From positions 1 through 35,772 of the forward strand of contig JAFGSR010000083.1 in assembly GCA_016934515.1 (NCBI GenBank): a stretch of 35,772 nt of DNA, in the 5' to 3' direction. The stretch is from Sedimentisphaerales bacterium. Lineage in GTDB: Bacteria; Planctomycetota; Phycisphaerae; Sedimentisphaerales; SM23-30. The position numbers and the translations under genes were made by a program. The notes under the pieces are model-generated. The model was not told the origin of the DNA and did no database searches. It was given only the letters and a program-made list of their open reading frames with translations. This document shows positions 22,002 through 33,437 of this stretch, piece after piece (position 1 is the stretch's first letter; each line of letters opens with the position of its first letter).

Positions 22002-24419
22002 ATGAGATCGATTTATTCAGATCCTTTGCGAATGGCATCGCTGGTTGCCCATCAGCTTAAATCGCCTATCACCTCTTCGATCAGCATCATGCGAACGCTG
22101 CTGGGCGAGTTTGCCGGCCCGCTTAGCCAACAGCAGCGAGATTTGCTGGAAAAGGCTGAAGCCCGCTGCCAGGAATCACTGACCGCTGCCCAGCGACTGC
22201 TTACCACCGCTAAAGCCCTGGAGCAGCCCGAATCTCTCGCCGGCGAATCCAACCTGGTTGCCCAGGCTCAAAAAGCCCGGTTGCGTTATGCGGACCCGGC
22301 AGCTCAGAGGCATATTGAACTTGTCGTCCGGTCTGAACTGGAAACTGCCTTGGCTGGGGGACAGGAATTCGCAATTTTAGAAATTCTGGAGGCCCTGATT
22401 CATAACGCGATTAAATACACACCGGACCACGGCCGAATCGAAGTATCAATTAATCGCGGCCTTACCAAAAACACTTTCCAGATGACGGTTGCTGATTCCG
22501 GTATCGGTGTAGCACCGGAAGATCGCGTCAAAATCTTCGATCCCTTTTACCGAACCAACTCGGCCCAGCAATCTACTCGGCCGGGAACCGGACTGGGACT
22601 GGCTTTTGTAAAAACTGTCGCCGAAGCACTGGGAGGAAATGTGTCGGTTCGCCAATCCAGTTTAGGTGGAGCCGAATTCATCGTAACACTTCCTGTAGCC
22701 CAAAAGGCGTATCTCTCCAATGAAGGAGATGTTAAAATGCATCAACCATTAAAAGTCGTCATCGTCGGTGGAGTTGCCGCCGGGCCTAAGGTGGCATCTA
22801 AAGTAGCCCGACTGATGCCTGACGCGGACATCACCATTATCGACAAAGGCAAAATCCTCGCTTACGCCGGTTGCGGACTGCCTTATTACATTTCCGGAGT
22901 AGTAAAGGACCAGGCTGAATTAACCAGTTCTTACGCCGGAGTGGTTCGTGACCCGGTATTTTTCCGGAATGTCAAAAACGTTCACGTTATGAACCAGACC
23001 GAGGTACTGGAAATTGATCGCTCCCAAAAACGGATCAATGTTCGAAATTACCGTGAAGACCAAAAAACCTGGATCAATTACGACAAACTCGTCTTGGCCA
23101 CCGGTGCCAATCCGATCATCCCTGACATTAAAGGTAACCATCTGAAAAACATTTTTACCCTGCACGGCGTAACGGACGCCGAAGGCATCAAGTCCGCCCT
23201 GGAAAATCAAATGGCCCGGGACGTGGTGATTATCGGCGGTGGATTAATCGGCATCGAAATCACCGACGCCCTGGCGCAAAAAGGCTGCCGGGTAACCATC
23301 GTTGAGCAACGCGAGCAAATCCTGCGAATTCTGGACTGGGAAATTGCCAAGCTGATTGAGAACCACCTGGAGGCACATGGCGTTAAAGTTTTGACCGGTA
23401 CCAGTGTTGAGGCGTTTTATGGAAAAGAAAAAGTTACTTCGGTAAGCACTAACCGAGGAATCCTGCCCGCGGATCTGGTTATTTCAGCAGTCGGTGTCCA
23501 CCCCAATGTCAGCCTTGCCAAAAAGGCCGGGTTGAATCTCGGTGTTACCGGCGGCATTGCGGTTGACGGGAAAATGCAAACTTCCGATCCCGATATCTAT
23601 GCCGCCGGCGACTGCACTGAAATGACCAACCTGGTCACTCAAAAACCCGATTACATCCCCCTGGGTTCCACCGCCAACAAACAGGGACGTGTTGCAGCTA
23701 TTAACTTATGCGGCGGCAATGAAAATTTCCCTGGTGTTTTGGGTACCATCGCCTGTAAGGTTTTCGATTGTTCCATCGCCCGCACCGGCCTTACCGAAGC
23801 GGCGGCCTGTGGACACGAACTTGACGTAACCACTGCTCTTATTCCCGCGCCGGACCGCGAACATTTTATCCCCGGTGCTAAAATCTTACTGATGAAATTC
23901 GTTGTCGATACCAAAACCCGTTGTCTGCTCGGAGCACAGGCGATTGGTTCCAATCATGCTGACAAACGAATCGATGTAGCTGCCATGGCGGTTTACAATA
24001 AAATGACCATCGACCAGATCGCCAACATGGACTTGTGCTACGCTCCGCCCTTTGCCCCGGTCATGGACAGCTTTCTAACCGCCGCCAACATCACCCGAAA
24101 CAAACTGGACGGGCACATGCGGGGAATTTCGCCCCAGGAACTTTACAAAAAAATTGGCCAGAAAGCGGATTTCATCCTGCTGGACGTCCGCAACCTTAGC
24201 GAATTGGATCACACGCCCCTACCCAACATCACTCACATTCCGCTTGGTTCTCTGCGTGAAAGACTGGGTGAATTGTCACCGGATAAAGAAATCATCACTT
24301 TCTGCAATTACTCCCTGCGTGCTTATGAAGCCTCATTGATCCTCAAAGCGGCCGGCTTCAAAAATGTTCACGTCCTGGACGGCGGCCTGGAAATGTGGCC
24401 CTACAAAAACCTCACCTGA
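22002..24419 (+). CDS. Histidine kinase / CoA-disulfide reductase / rhodanese fusion protein
   Basis: About 805 residues in one uninterrupted frame. Part 1 (1-245) is a histidine kinase core: H-box LVAHQLKSPITSS, N-box LIHNAIKYTPDHG, DSGIGV and RPGTGLGLAF. Part 2 (about 246-690) is a CoA-disulfide reductase/NAD(P)H persulfide reductase: FAD site VVIVGGVAAGPKVAS, the redox Cys in YAGCGLPYYISG, NAD(P) site VVIIGGGLIGIEI and the FAD motif IYAAGDC. Part 3 (last ~100) is a rhodanese domain with the active-site loop CNYSLRA. Parts 2+3 match known CoADR-Rhd enzymes that reduce polysulfide or CoA persulfide; the kinase attached in front is very unusual. An internal ATG at 22737 has an ideal AAGGAG, so the reductase may also be made alone. 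Start uncertain: TTG at 21972 or ATG at 22002. Confidence 0.85.
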   Translation: MRSIYSDPLRMASLVAHQLKSPITSSISIMRTLLGEFAGPLSQQQRDLLEKAEARCQESLTAAQRLLTTAKALEQPESLAGESNLVAQAQKARLRYADPAAQRHIELVVRSELETALAGGQEFAILEILEALIHNAIKYTPDHGRIEVSINRGLTKNTFQMTVADSGIGVAPEDRVKIFDPFYRTNSAQQSTRPGTGLGLAFVKTVAEALGGNVSVRQSSLGGAEFIVTLPVAQKAYLSNEGDVKMHQPLKVVIVGGVAAGPKVASKVARLMPDADITIIDKGKILAYAGCGLPYYISGVVKDQAELTSSYAGVVRDPVFFRNVKNVHVMNQTEVLEIDRSQKRINVRNYREDQKTWINYDKLVLATGANPIIPDIKGNHLKNIFTLHGVTDAEGIKSALENQMARDVVIIGGGLIGIEITDALAQKGCRVTIVEQREQILRILDWEIAKLIENHLEAHGVKVLTGTSVEAFYGKEKVTSVSTNRGILPADLVISAVGVHPNVSLAKKAGLNLGVTGGIAVDGKMQTSDPDIYAAGDCTEMTNLVTQKPDYIPLGSTANKQGRVAAINLCGGNENFPGVLGTIACKVFDCSIARTGLTEAAACGHELDVTTALIPAPDREHFIPGAKILLMKFVVDTKTRCLLGAQAIGSNHADKRIDVAAMAVYNKMTIDQIANMDLCYAPPFAPVMDSFLTAANITRNKLDGHMRGISPQELYKKIGQKADFILLDVRNLSELDHTPLPNITHIPLGSLRERLGELSPDKEIITFCNYSLRAYEASLILKAAGFKNVHVLDGGLEMWPYKNLT
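22723..22739 (+). promoter_or_regulatory. Internal ribosome binding site and in-frame start
   Basis: AAGGAG (22723-22728) lies 8 nt before an in-frame ATG (22737) exactly at the junction between the kinase and the CoA-disulfide reductase parts of the fusion. It is one of the best Shine-Dalgarno sites in the window and suggests a second, reductase-only product of about 560 residues. Confidence 0.6.
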
Positions 24420-24567
24420 AAACCAGTCCGCGCTAATCACCTGATTGTCCAAAACTCACCGGAAAATCATTCCTGCGGAATTGCCTGATTTCCCAGCCCA
24501 ATAGCAAAAATTGTCCCGCTAAATGCAATTCGAGTGCGCTTCTGTAAAATCTCCTTAAAAATTGAAT

Positions 24568-24597
24568 TTGCCTAAACCTGCATCCAGAGCTTATAAT
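24568..24597 (+). promoter_or_regulatory. Promoter of the Tricorn-like protease gene
   Basis: TTGCCT (24568-24573), an 18-nt spacer and a perfect TATAAT (24592-24597), about 60 nt before the ATG at 24665, which has AGGAG six nt upstream. The rest of the 245-bp gap (24420-24664) shows nothing else I can name. Confidence 0.6.
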
Positions 24598-24664
24598 TCG
24601 CATAAACGTTGAGCTCCAGACAAAACCGTGAAAACTAAAACAAGCTGATTTTACAGGAGTAATT

Positions 24665-28027
<3,363 letters not shown>

Positions 28028-28088
28028 CCAACATAAATCGTAACCGTTAACTGAATTACTCAATTGCTGCAAAAAACCACAGATCGGG

Positions 28089-28124
28089 TTTTTTAGCCCC
28101 TCGGCCCGTCCGTGGGGGTTGAAT
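28089..28124. repeat. Intergenic GC hairpin repeat, copy 1
   Basis: A T-run followed by AGCCCC, then CCCCTCGG (28097-28104), loop CCCGT, CCGTGGGG (28110-28117) and TTGAA. The T-run is before the hairpin rather than after it on this strand, so this is not an ordinary terminator. It shares almost its whole sequence with the element at 32807-32844. Confidence 0.6.
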
Positions 28125-28148
28125 CGGACAGCCTCGACCAGGCAAAAA

Positions 28149-29120
28149 ATGAACAACAGTTCAAACGCCACCGTTGCCATAACTCGATGCACCAGCTATC
28201 AGCCGGATGAAATCGCTACGGCAATGCAAAAAAATCTCGCCTGGCTGGGTGGGTTGGAAAGCTTTGTCGAAAAGGGTGATTCCGTCCTGATCAAGCCGAA
28301 TTTAATTGCTCCCAGAAACACCACTTGCCCCGCCCAAACTCACCCGCAAATTATCCTGGCGGTTGCGAAAATGGTCAAAGATTGCGGCGGCAAGCCTTTT
28401 GTGGGCGATTCGCCCGCCTGGGGCACTATCGGCGGTTGCGTCAGGGCTCTGGAGATGCAGGAACCATTAAAGCATCTGGGTGTCCCCGTGCGGCTGCTTA
28501 ACAAACCCAAACGGATAAAAATTGACGGCTCCCGGCTCGGCATCAGCACCATCGCGCTCGACGCGGACAAAATTATTAATCTGCCCAAATTCAAATCTCA
28601 CCAGCAACTCGGCGCCACCTTTGCCGTTAAAAACATGTTCGGCTGCGTCAGCGGCAAACAAAAAGCTCTTTGGCATTTCATCAAAGGAAAACGTCGGCGT
28701 GACTTTTCTAAAATGCTGATCGAAATATACCAAACGCTTAATCCGGCCCTGACCATCATTGATGCCGTAACCGTGATGCAGGGGCCCGGCCCCATCAGCG
28801 GCACCGCCAGGGAACTGGGTTTTATCGTTAGCGGCACAGACCCCATCGGTTGTGAAATTCTCTGCAGCGAACTGATTAACCTGCCGCTGGACAACCTGCC
28901 CATCGTAAAAACCGCCAAACGGATGGGTTTTGGCTGCTCTTCACCCGATAAGCTCAACATCGTGGGCGACGATTACCGCCCCTTTATCTGTCGGGATTTT
29001 AAGTTTGCCCAACAGATTCCTTTGCGCTTTACCCTGCCGCGAGTTTGCAAAAGTATCGTCAAGCAAATCATCCTCCAGTTGCGTTCCATTTTCTCCGGCC
29101 AAAAAGAAATTGATAAATAA
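28149..29120 (+). CDS. DUF362 domain-containing protein
   Basis: 323 residues from the ATG at 28149 (a TTG ten codons upstream lies in the hairpin repeat and has no convincing ribosome binding site). It shows DUF362 features: KPNLIAPRNTTCPAQTHP near residue 50, a GDSPAWGTIGG loop, NLPKFKSHQQLGATFAVKNMFG, and DAVTVMQGPGPISG. Many DUF362 proteins carry a C-terminal ferredoxin domain; here the C-terminus has only scattered Cys and no such motif. The biochemical function of the family is not settled. It lies between the protease and a metallopeptidase, both on the same strand. Confidence 0.85.
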   Translation: MNNSSNATVAITRCTSYQPDEIATAMQKNLAWLGGLESFVEKGDSVLIKPNLIAPRNTTCPAQTHPQIILAVAKMVKDCGGKPFVGDSPAWGTIGGCVRALEMQEPLKHLGVPVRLLNKPKRIKIDGSRLGISTIALDADKIINLPKFKSHQQLGATFAVKNMFGCVSGKQKALWHFIKGKRRRDFSKMLIEIYQTLNPALTIIDAVTVMQGPGPISGTARELGFIVSGTDPIGCEILCSELINLPLDNLPIVKTAKRMGFGCSSPDKLNIVGDDYRPFICRDFKFAQQIPLRFTLPRVCKSIVKQIILQLRSIFSGQKEIDK

Positions 29121-29179
29121 TGATAACTGAAGCTTTAGCCGGCATATTTCAACTCGATTTGGACTAACGGAAAGATGTT

Positions 29180-30001
29180 ATGAAAAATCTTATATTTATT
29201 ATTCCGTCGATTATTTTAATTGTAGCGATCATAGTTGCCCGACGCCTCATGCGCAATGCTCGAACCCAAAAGCTCAGGGCTACTCCCCTGCCCGACGAAT
29301 GGATTAAATTCATCGAAAACAATGTGCCGCTTTACAAAACTATGCCGCAGGATTTAAAAACTCAACTTGGCGGCCTAATCCAGGTTTTTTTAGCGGGAAA
29401 AAAATTTGAAGGCTGTGCCGGACTGGAAATCACCGACGAAATAAGAGTTACCATTGCCGCCCAGGCTTGCATGCTGCTCTTGAATCGCAAAACCGGATTC
29501 TTCCCCAAATTACGAACCATTCTCGTCTATCCCGGTGCTTACGTTGCCAATCAAACCTCTCGGCAGGGTTTCATTGAAATCGAAGGCCCCAGCACCCGCT
29601 TGGGCGAATCCTGGCAAAACGGCCCGGTGGTGCTCGCCTGGGACAATGTCAAACATGGCGCCTGGAATATCGAAGACGGTCACAACGTCGTCATGCACGA
29701 ATTCGCCCATCAACTCGACCAGGAAGATGGTTCCGCCGACGGAGCACCCATTCTGGAAAATCACTCCTGTTACGGCCCCTGGGCCGGCATCCTCTCCGAA
29801 GAATATCAAGCCCTGCAAAGCAAAACCAAAGGCCGCAATAGATCAGTGTTGGACAGCTATGGCGCGACTAATCCCGCCGAGTTCTTCGCCGTTGCCACCG
29901 AAACTTTCTTTGAAAAACCCCGACAGATGCAAAAAAAACACCCCGAACTCTACGACGAACTAAAAAACTACTATAAACTCGACCCGGCCAAATGGAAATA
30001 A
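29180..30001 (+). CDS. mtfA: MtfA/M90-type zinc peptidase
   Basis: 273 residues. A single N-terminal membrane anchor (about 3-19) is followed by a soluble domain with the zinc motif HEFAH (His173, Glu174, His177) in VVMHEFAHQLDQEDG, the M90 signature. The C-terminal AEFFAVATETFFEKP holds a conserved Glu. E. coli MtfA is a soluble aminopeptidase that interacts with the repressor Mlc; relatives with an N-terminal anchor, like this one, are common in other phyla. Starts at ATG 29180 after GGAAAG, 59 nt after the DUF362 gene, possibly co-transcribed. Confidence 0.9.
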   Translation: MKNLIFIIPSIILIVAIIVARRLMRNARTQKLRATPLPDEWIKFIENNVPLYKTMPQDLKTQLGGLIQVFLAGKKFEGCAGLEITDEIRVTIAAQACMLLLNRKTGFFPKLRTILVYPGAYVANQTSRQGFIEIEGPSTRLGESWQNGPVVLAWDNVKHGAWNIEDGHNVVMHEFAHQLDQEDGSADGAPILENHSCYGPWAGILSEEYQALQSKTKGRNRSVLDSYGATNPAEFFAVATETFFEKPRQMQKKHPELYDELKNYYKLDPAKWK

Positions 30002-30119
30002 ACCGGTAAGAATCCAGGAATGACTTGATTTTTCAGACGGTTGCTAACTGCTGTAAAAAATGCGGTGAAGATGACTAATACTCTGTTCCATTTGATTTTA
30101 TGGGTTTAACCGGACTAAA

Positions 30120-30169
30120 CCTGCGGTAAAACCGCAGGATAAATATTTAGCCCCGCGTTCCACGCGGGG
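30120..30169. repeat. Two adjacent perfect hairpins
   Basis: CCTGCGGT-AAA-ACCGCAGG (30120-30138) is followed 12 nt later by CCCCGCGT-TCC-ACGCGGGG (30151-30169). The second is flanked by TTTAG and TTTGG, the same frame as the repeats at 28089 and 32807, and may be a third, diverged member of that family. Either hairpin could also stop transcription coming from the metallopeptidase gene, but no U-tract follows. Confidence 0.6.
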
Positions 30170-30296
30170 TTTGGTAAACAAATTCAAATGTTATGGGGTA
30201 CTAAGTCAGCCCAGTAAATCTGCTTACAATGACAAATTTCGGTTAATTGGGGTATGGGTAATGTGAAAAAATAGGTAAATAAGAGGTAGTCAAAGC

Positions 30297-30325
30297 TTGC
30301 CATTGTTCGGCAAAAGAGTTAGAAT
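30297..30325 (+). promoter_or_regulatory. Promoter of the mreBCD cluster
   Basis: TTGCCA (30297-30302), a 17-nt spacer and TAGAAT (30320-30325). The predicted start near 30332 leaves a leader of about 264 nt before the mreB start, unusually long. Confidence 0.6.
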
Positions 30326-30595
30326 TCAGCTGGAGTTGGCTGGCGGCGTTTTTCTGGTCGTTGGCCGACAGGTTTCTGGTGCGGAAAACCAGGTGGTTTT
30401 TGGCTGTCCTGGATGTGCGGGTCCTTTCTGTTTGGTTGAGCTTTTTGGGCAGTCATGCGGCTGGGAATCTTTCGCGGCGGCGGCGTTTTTGTGATATGCA
30501 CGGGCAAATGAGCAATTTTTTCGATTAAACGTTGTTTTTCGATTGCAAACGGGCATTTCAGTGTTGGAATTCAGATAACATCGAGGGCTCCGATC

Positions 30596-31648
30596 GTGAT
30601 ACTAGATACAATATTAGGCTGGTTTTCATTGGATATGGGGATCGATCTGGGGACGTGCAATACGCTGGTTTGTGTGCGGGGCGACGGTATTGTGTTAAAT
30701 GAGCCGTCGGTGGTGGCGGTGAAGAAGGGAACCAATCGGGTATTGCAGGACGGTAATGCGGTGGGTGTTGTGGCCAAGGATATGCTGGGCAAGACGCCCG
30801 GCTCGATCAGTGCGATTCGGCCCTTAAAAGACGGAGTGATAAGCGATTTTGAGATAACCGAAGCGATGCTGAGCTATTTTATTCGCAAAGTGCACGGCAG
30901 ACGGGGCCTGGTGAGTCCGCGGGTGGTAATTTCGGTGCCGTCCGGGATAACGGCGGTGGAAAAGCGGGCGGTGCTGGATTCGGCCGAACGAGCCGGGGCG
31001 CGTAAGGTTTACCTGGTTCAGGAACCGATGGCGGCAGGGATCGGAGCGGGTTTGCCGATTACGGAACCAACGGCGTCAATGATTGTGGACATCGGCGGGG
31101 GCACGACGGAAGTGGCGATTATGTCACTGGCGGATATCAGTGTTCGGGAATCGGTTCGAGTGGCCGGCGATGATATGGATGAAGCGATAATCAATCATCT
31201 CAAACGGACTTATAATCTGCTGATCGGTGAATCACGCTCGGAAAAGATTAAGATTACCATTGGTTCGGCAGCGCCCCTGGACAAAGAGTTGACGATGGAA
31301 ATTTCCGGCCGTGATACTATTTCTGGACTGCCGCGAAAAATTGTGATAACCAGCGAAGAAATTCGTGAATGTTTGAAGGAGCCGATCTCTCAGATAGTGG
31401 ATACGGTTACGCGAACCCTGGAACGGGCAGAGCCGGAACTGGCTGCCGATCTGATCGATAACGGGATATGCCTGGCCGGTGGCGGAGCGTTGCTGCGGCG
31501 GCTGGATAAGGTGCTCTCGAACGCGACGGGGCTGGATGTTCGGGTGGCGGATGATCCGTTAACCTGCGTGGCCCGGGGTACCAGTGTCTATCTGGAGAAC
31601 CTGGAACTTTGGAAGGATACGCTGGAATCGGACGACACGAATCTGTAA
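30596..31648 (+). CDS. mreB: Rod-shape determining protein MreB (actin homologue)
   Basis: 350 residues, typical of MreB. The actin-fold nucleotide motifs are present: MGIDLGTCNTLV (phosphate 1), MIVDIGGGTTEVAIM (phosphate 2) and GICLAGGGALLRRLD (adenosine). The short N-terminal stretch ILDTILGWFSLD is an amphipathic membrane-binding segment. MreB filaments guide lateral wall synthesis. The GTG start at 30596 has GAGG upstream. It is followed by mreC and mreD in the standard order. Confidence 0.96.
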   Translation: MILDTILGWFSLDMGIDLGTCNTLVCVRGDGIVLNEPSVVAVKKGTNRVLQDGNAVGVVAKDMLGKTPGSISAIRPLKDGVISDFEITEAMLSYFIRKVHGRRGLVSPRVVISVPSGITAVEKRAVLDSAERAGARKVYLVQEPMAAGIGAGLPITEPTASMIVDIGGGTTEVAIMSLADISVRESVRVAGDDMDEAIINHLKRTYNLLIGESRSEKIKITIGSAAPLDKELTMEISGRDTISGLPRKIVITSEEIRECLKEPISQIVDTVTRTLERAEPELAADLIDNGICLAGGGALLRRLDKVLSNATGLDVRVADDPLTCVARGTSVYLENLELWKDTLESDDTNL

Positions 31649-31821
31649 GCGATTGGCGGTTTTGAGGCGGGCTTGTTCCGTCGGCAGTTTCGGCGGGGTA
31701 ATCCGTTAAATTGACGGGGGAGGTTCTGGTTCCTAAAGTTTCAGGCAATTTGGTTATTGTTGCGATTCAAGCCGCAAAAAGGGACAGTTCCTCGGAATCA
31801 GCTACCTGACGGGAAATAAAT

Positions 31822-32781
31822 GTGATGAGATGGCGGAATGGCCGAGAAATAACGTCTAAACAAATTTTTACCTGGCTAATGGTGTTGTCGGTGGTGTTGC
31901 TGTTGTTGCCGCGTGGATTAACGGATCGTCTGGATCACGCATTTATGCTTCTGTTGGGCCCATTAAGCGGAAGCAGCCGCGATTTGGCATTGCAGATTAG
32001 TGGCGATTCTCAGGAAGCTTTACCGAGCGGGGATTTATCCGGGAATTATTCGCGTTTGCGGAAAATGTATGACCAGGCCTTTTGTGAGTTGACCAATGTT
32101 CGTCAAGAGTTGGAAAAGTTGCAGGATCAGCACGTTCGCTGGTCGGGATTGAGACAGGAATTTGGGCTGGCCCGGGCGCGGTTGATTGTGGGCCAGGTTT
32201 TGGGGCAGGACAGTGCAAGCTGGTCGAAACAGATTTATGTGAATCGAGGTTCGCTGGACCATGTTCAGCAAGGCCAGATTGTTTTGGGCGCGGTTAAAGG
32301 AGTTGATGAAGCTGATGAGGGCAAAGAAGGTGAAGGTGCTGGTGAGTCCGGCGCAGATCAGCAGAAGCCAAACAGCCAGCTCTATCAGAAATCTGTGGTG
32401 GGTCGGGTCAAACAGGTCGGATTGAAAAGTTGTACGGTTCAGTTGCTGGTGGATGAGGGTTTCAGTTGGCCCACGTTTGTGGAGCCTCGTTGGGATCGCC
32501 GCGAGCAGTGGCATCAGGATCGTGCGGACGGGGTGCTCAAGGGTGGCTCACTGGGTGAACTGCAGGTAACAATGATATCAACTGAATATCCGGTACAGGT
32601 TGGAGACGCGGTAGTGGCCTGTTCGGATCCGGGATATTTACCCGTGGCCATGCTGGTAGGCCGGGTGAAGCATTGCCAGCGGGACCGGGACAATCCGGTA
32701 CTGTGGCAAATTCTGGTGGAACCGGCGGTAGATTTAAATACGTTAAGTGAAGTCGTGATAGTAGATGCTATCGGCATGTAA
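31822..32781 (+). CDS. mreC: Rod-shape determining protein MreC
   Basis: 319 residues. One N-terminal membrane anchor (about 14-32), a coiled coil (about 75-105), then the two beta-barrel domains of MreC, with ARLIVGQVLGQDSASWSKQIYVNRGSLDHV and VGRVKQVGLKSCTVQLLVDEGF. Between them is an acidic, low-complexity insertion (about 160-190, rich in Glu, Gly and Asp) that standard MreC lacks. It starts at GTG 31822 or the adjacent ATG 31825; GGGA upstream fits either. The gap from mreB is 173 nt, wide for this cluster. Confidence 0.88.
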   Translation: MMRWRNGREITSKQIFTWLMVLSVVLLLLPRGLTDRLDHAFMLLLGPLSGSSRDLALQISGDSQEALPSGDLSGNYSRLRKMYDQAFCELTNVRQELEKLQDQHVRWSGLRQEFGLARARLIVGQVLGQDSASWSKQIYVNRGSLDHVQQGQIVLGAVKGVDEADEGKEGEGAGESGADQQKPNSQLYQKSVVGRVKQVGLKSCTVQLLVDEGFSWPTFVEPRWDRREQWHQDRADGVLKGGSLGELQVTMISTEYPVQVGDAVVACSDPGYLPVAMLVGRVKHCQRDRDNPVLWQILVEPAVDLNTLSEVVIVDAIGM

Positions 32782-32806
32782 TAATCGTTGGCAACCTCAT
32801 AAAATT

Positions 32807-32844
32807 TATTTTTTTAGCCCCTCGGCCCGTCCGAGGGGTTTGAA
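32807..32844. repeat. Intergenic GC hairpin repeat, copy 2
   Basis: A T-run, AG, then CCCCTCGG-CCCGT-CCGAGGGG (32818-32838) and TTTGAA: a perfect 8-bp stem with a 5-nt loop. It is nearly the same sequence as the element at 28089-28124 although more than 4 kb away, again in a gap upstream of a plus-strand gene. Confidence 0.62.
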
Positions 32845-32909
32845 ATCGCAGTCTTTCAATTTGAATATCGAATTTTTTGAGGTTCCCTTGTTGTTAATCG
32901 GGTGGTTTA

Positions 32910-33416
32910 ATGCGCTGGCCCAGATTCTTGATATTAGTTTTGTTAACCTTGGTGCTTCAGGTGGGGATGGGACGGGTGTTTGGGTTGGGACCAGCCAGAA
33001 TAACACCGGATTTGCTGTTTCTCTTGGCGGTAGTGTTGAGTTTTCGGGGGCACAAAGATGAAATGCTGCTGGCGTGTTGGATTCTGGGTTTGGCCAAGGA
33101 TTTGAGCAGTCAGGTGGCGCTGGGCGGGTATGCGTTGAGTTTCGGTCTGGCGGGTTTGCTGGTTGTACAGATTCGGGATTTCCTCTATGGAGAACGGCTG
33201 CTGGGACAGGTAATGGTTTTTTTGTTGGCTTATTTTCTGGTAGAACACACCGTGTGGTTGATTAGTTGGGCGCGAGGCGATATGGCGGGAATGGATTACC
33301 AGGGATTACTGATGGGGATGCTCTTTTCCGCATTGTTATCCGCAGCACTCTACCCTTATATATTATGGCTGATAATAAAACTCGAACCGTTCTTAGGCTT
33401 ATCAAAAAAAAGATAA
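32910..33416 (+). CDS. mreD: Rod-shape determining protein MreD
   Basis: 168 residues and five or six hydrophobic helices, the size of MreD. It follows mreC, the conserved location. The segment ITPDLLFLLAVVLSFRGHKDE after the first helix, and GLAKDLSSQVALGGYALSFGL, are typical of the family. Poorly conserved in sequence as a family, so the call leans on context and topology. No pbp2/rodA follows; instead there is a transposase remnant. Confidence 0.85.
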   Translation: MRWPRFLILVLLTLVLQVGMGRVFGLGPARITPDLLFLLAVVLSFRGHKDEMLLACWILGLAKDLSSQVALGGYALSFGLAGLLVVQIRDFLYGERLLGQVMVFLLAYFLVEHTVWLISWARGDMAGMDYQGLLMGMLFSALLSAALYPYILWLIIKLEPFLGLSKKR

Positions 33417-33437
33417 TCTACCACATATAGCAGCCCT

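Larger units (their letters stand above)
30002..30595. other. Intergenic region upstream of mreB
   Basis: 594 bp without a convincing gene. It holds two adjacent perfect hairpins (30120-30169), a good promoter (30297-30325) and a long G/T-rich leader. A 65-codon frame at 30297-30494 overlaps the promoter and has no family resemblance. Confidence 0.7.

Noticed and set aside
28089..28124. Hairpin as a rho-independent terminator of the protease gene
   Set aside because: The T-run precedes the GC hairpin on the coding strand, and the opposite strand gives A after the hairpin. An A-tract/T-tract pairing just upstream (AAAAAACC with GGTTTTTT, about 28070-28094) is a weak alternative, but I do not trust it.
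30297..30494. 65-codon frame before mreB as a gene
   Set aside because: It starts at the -35 box of the predicted promoter, has no recognisable motif and no good ribosome binding site.
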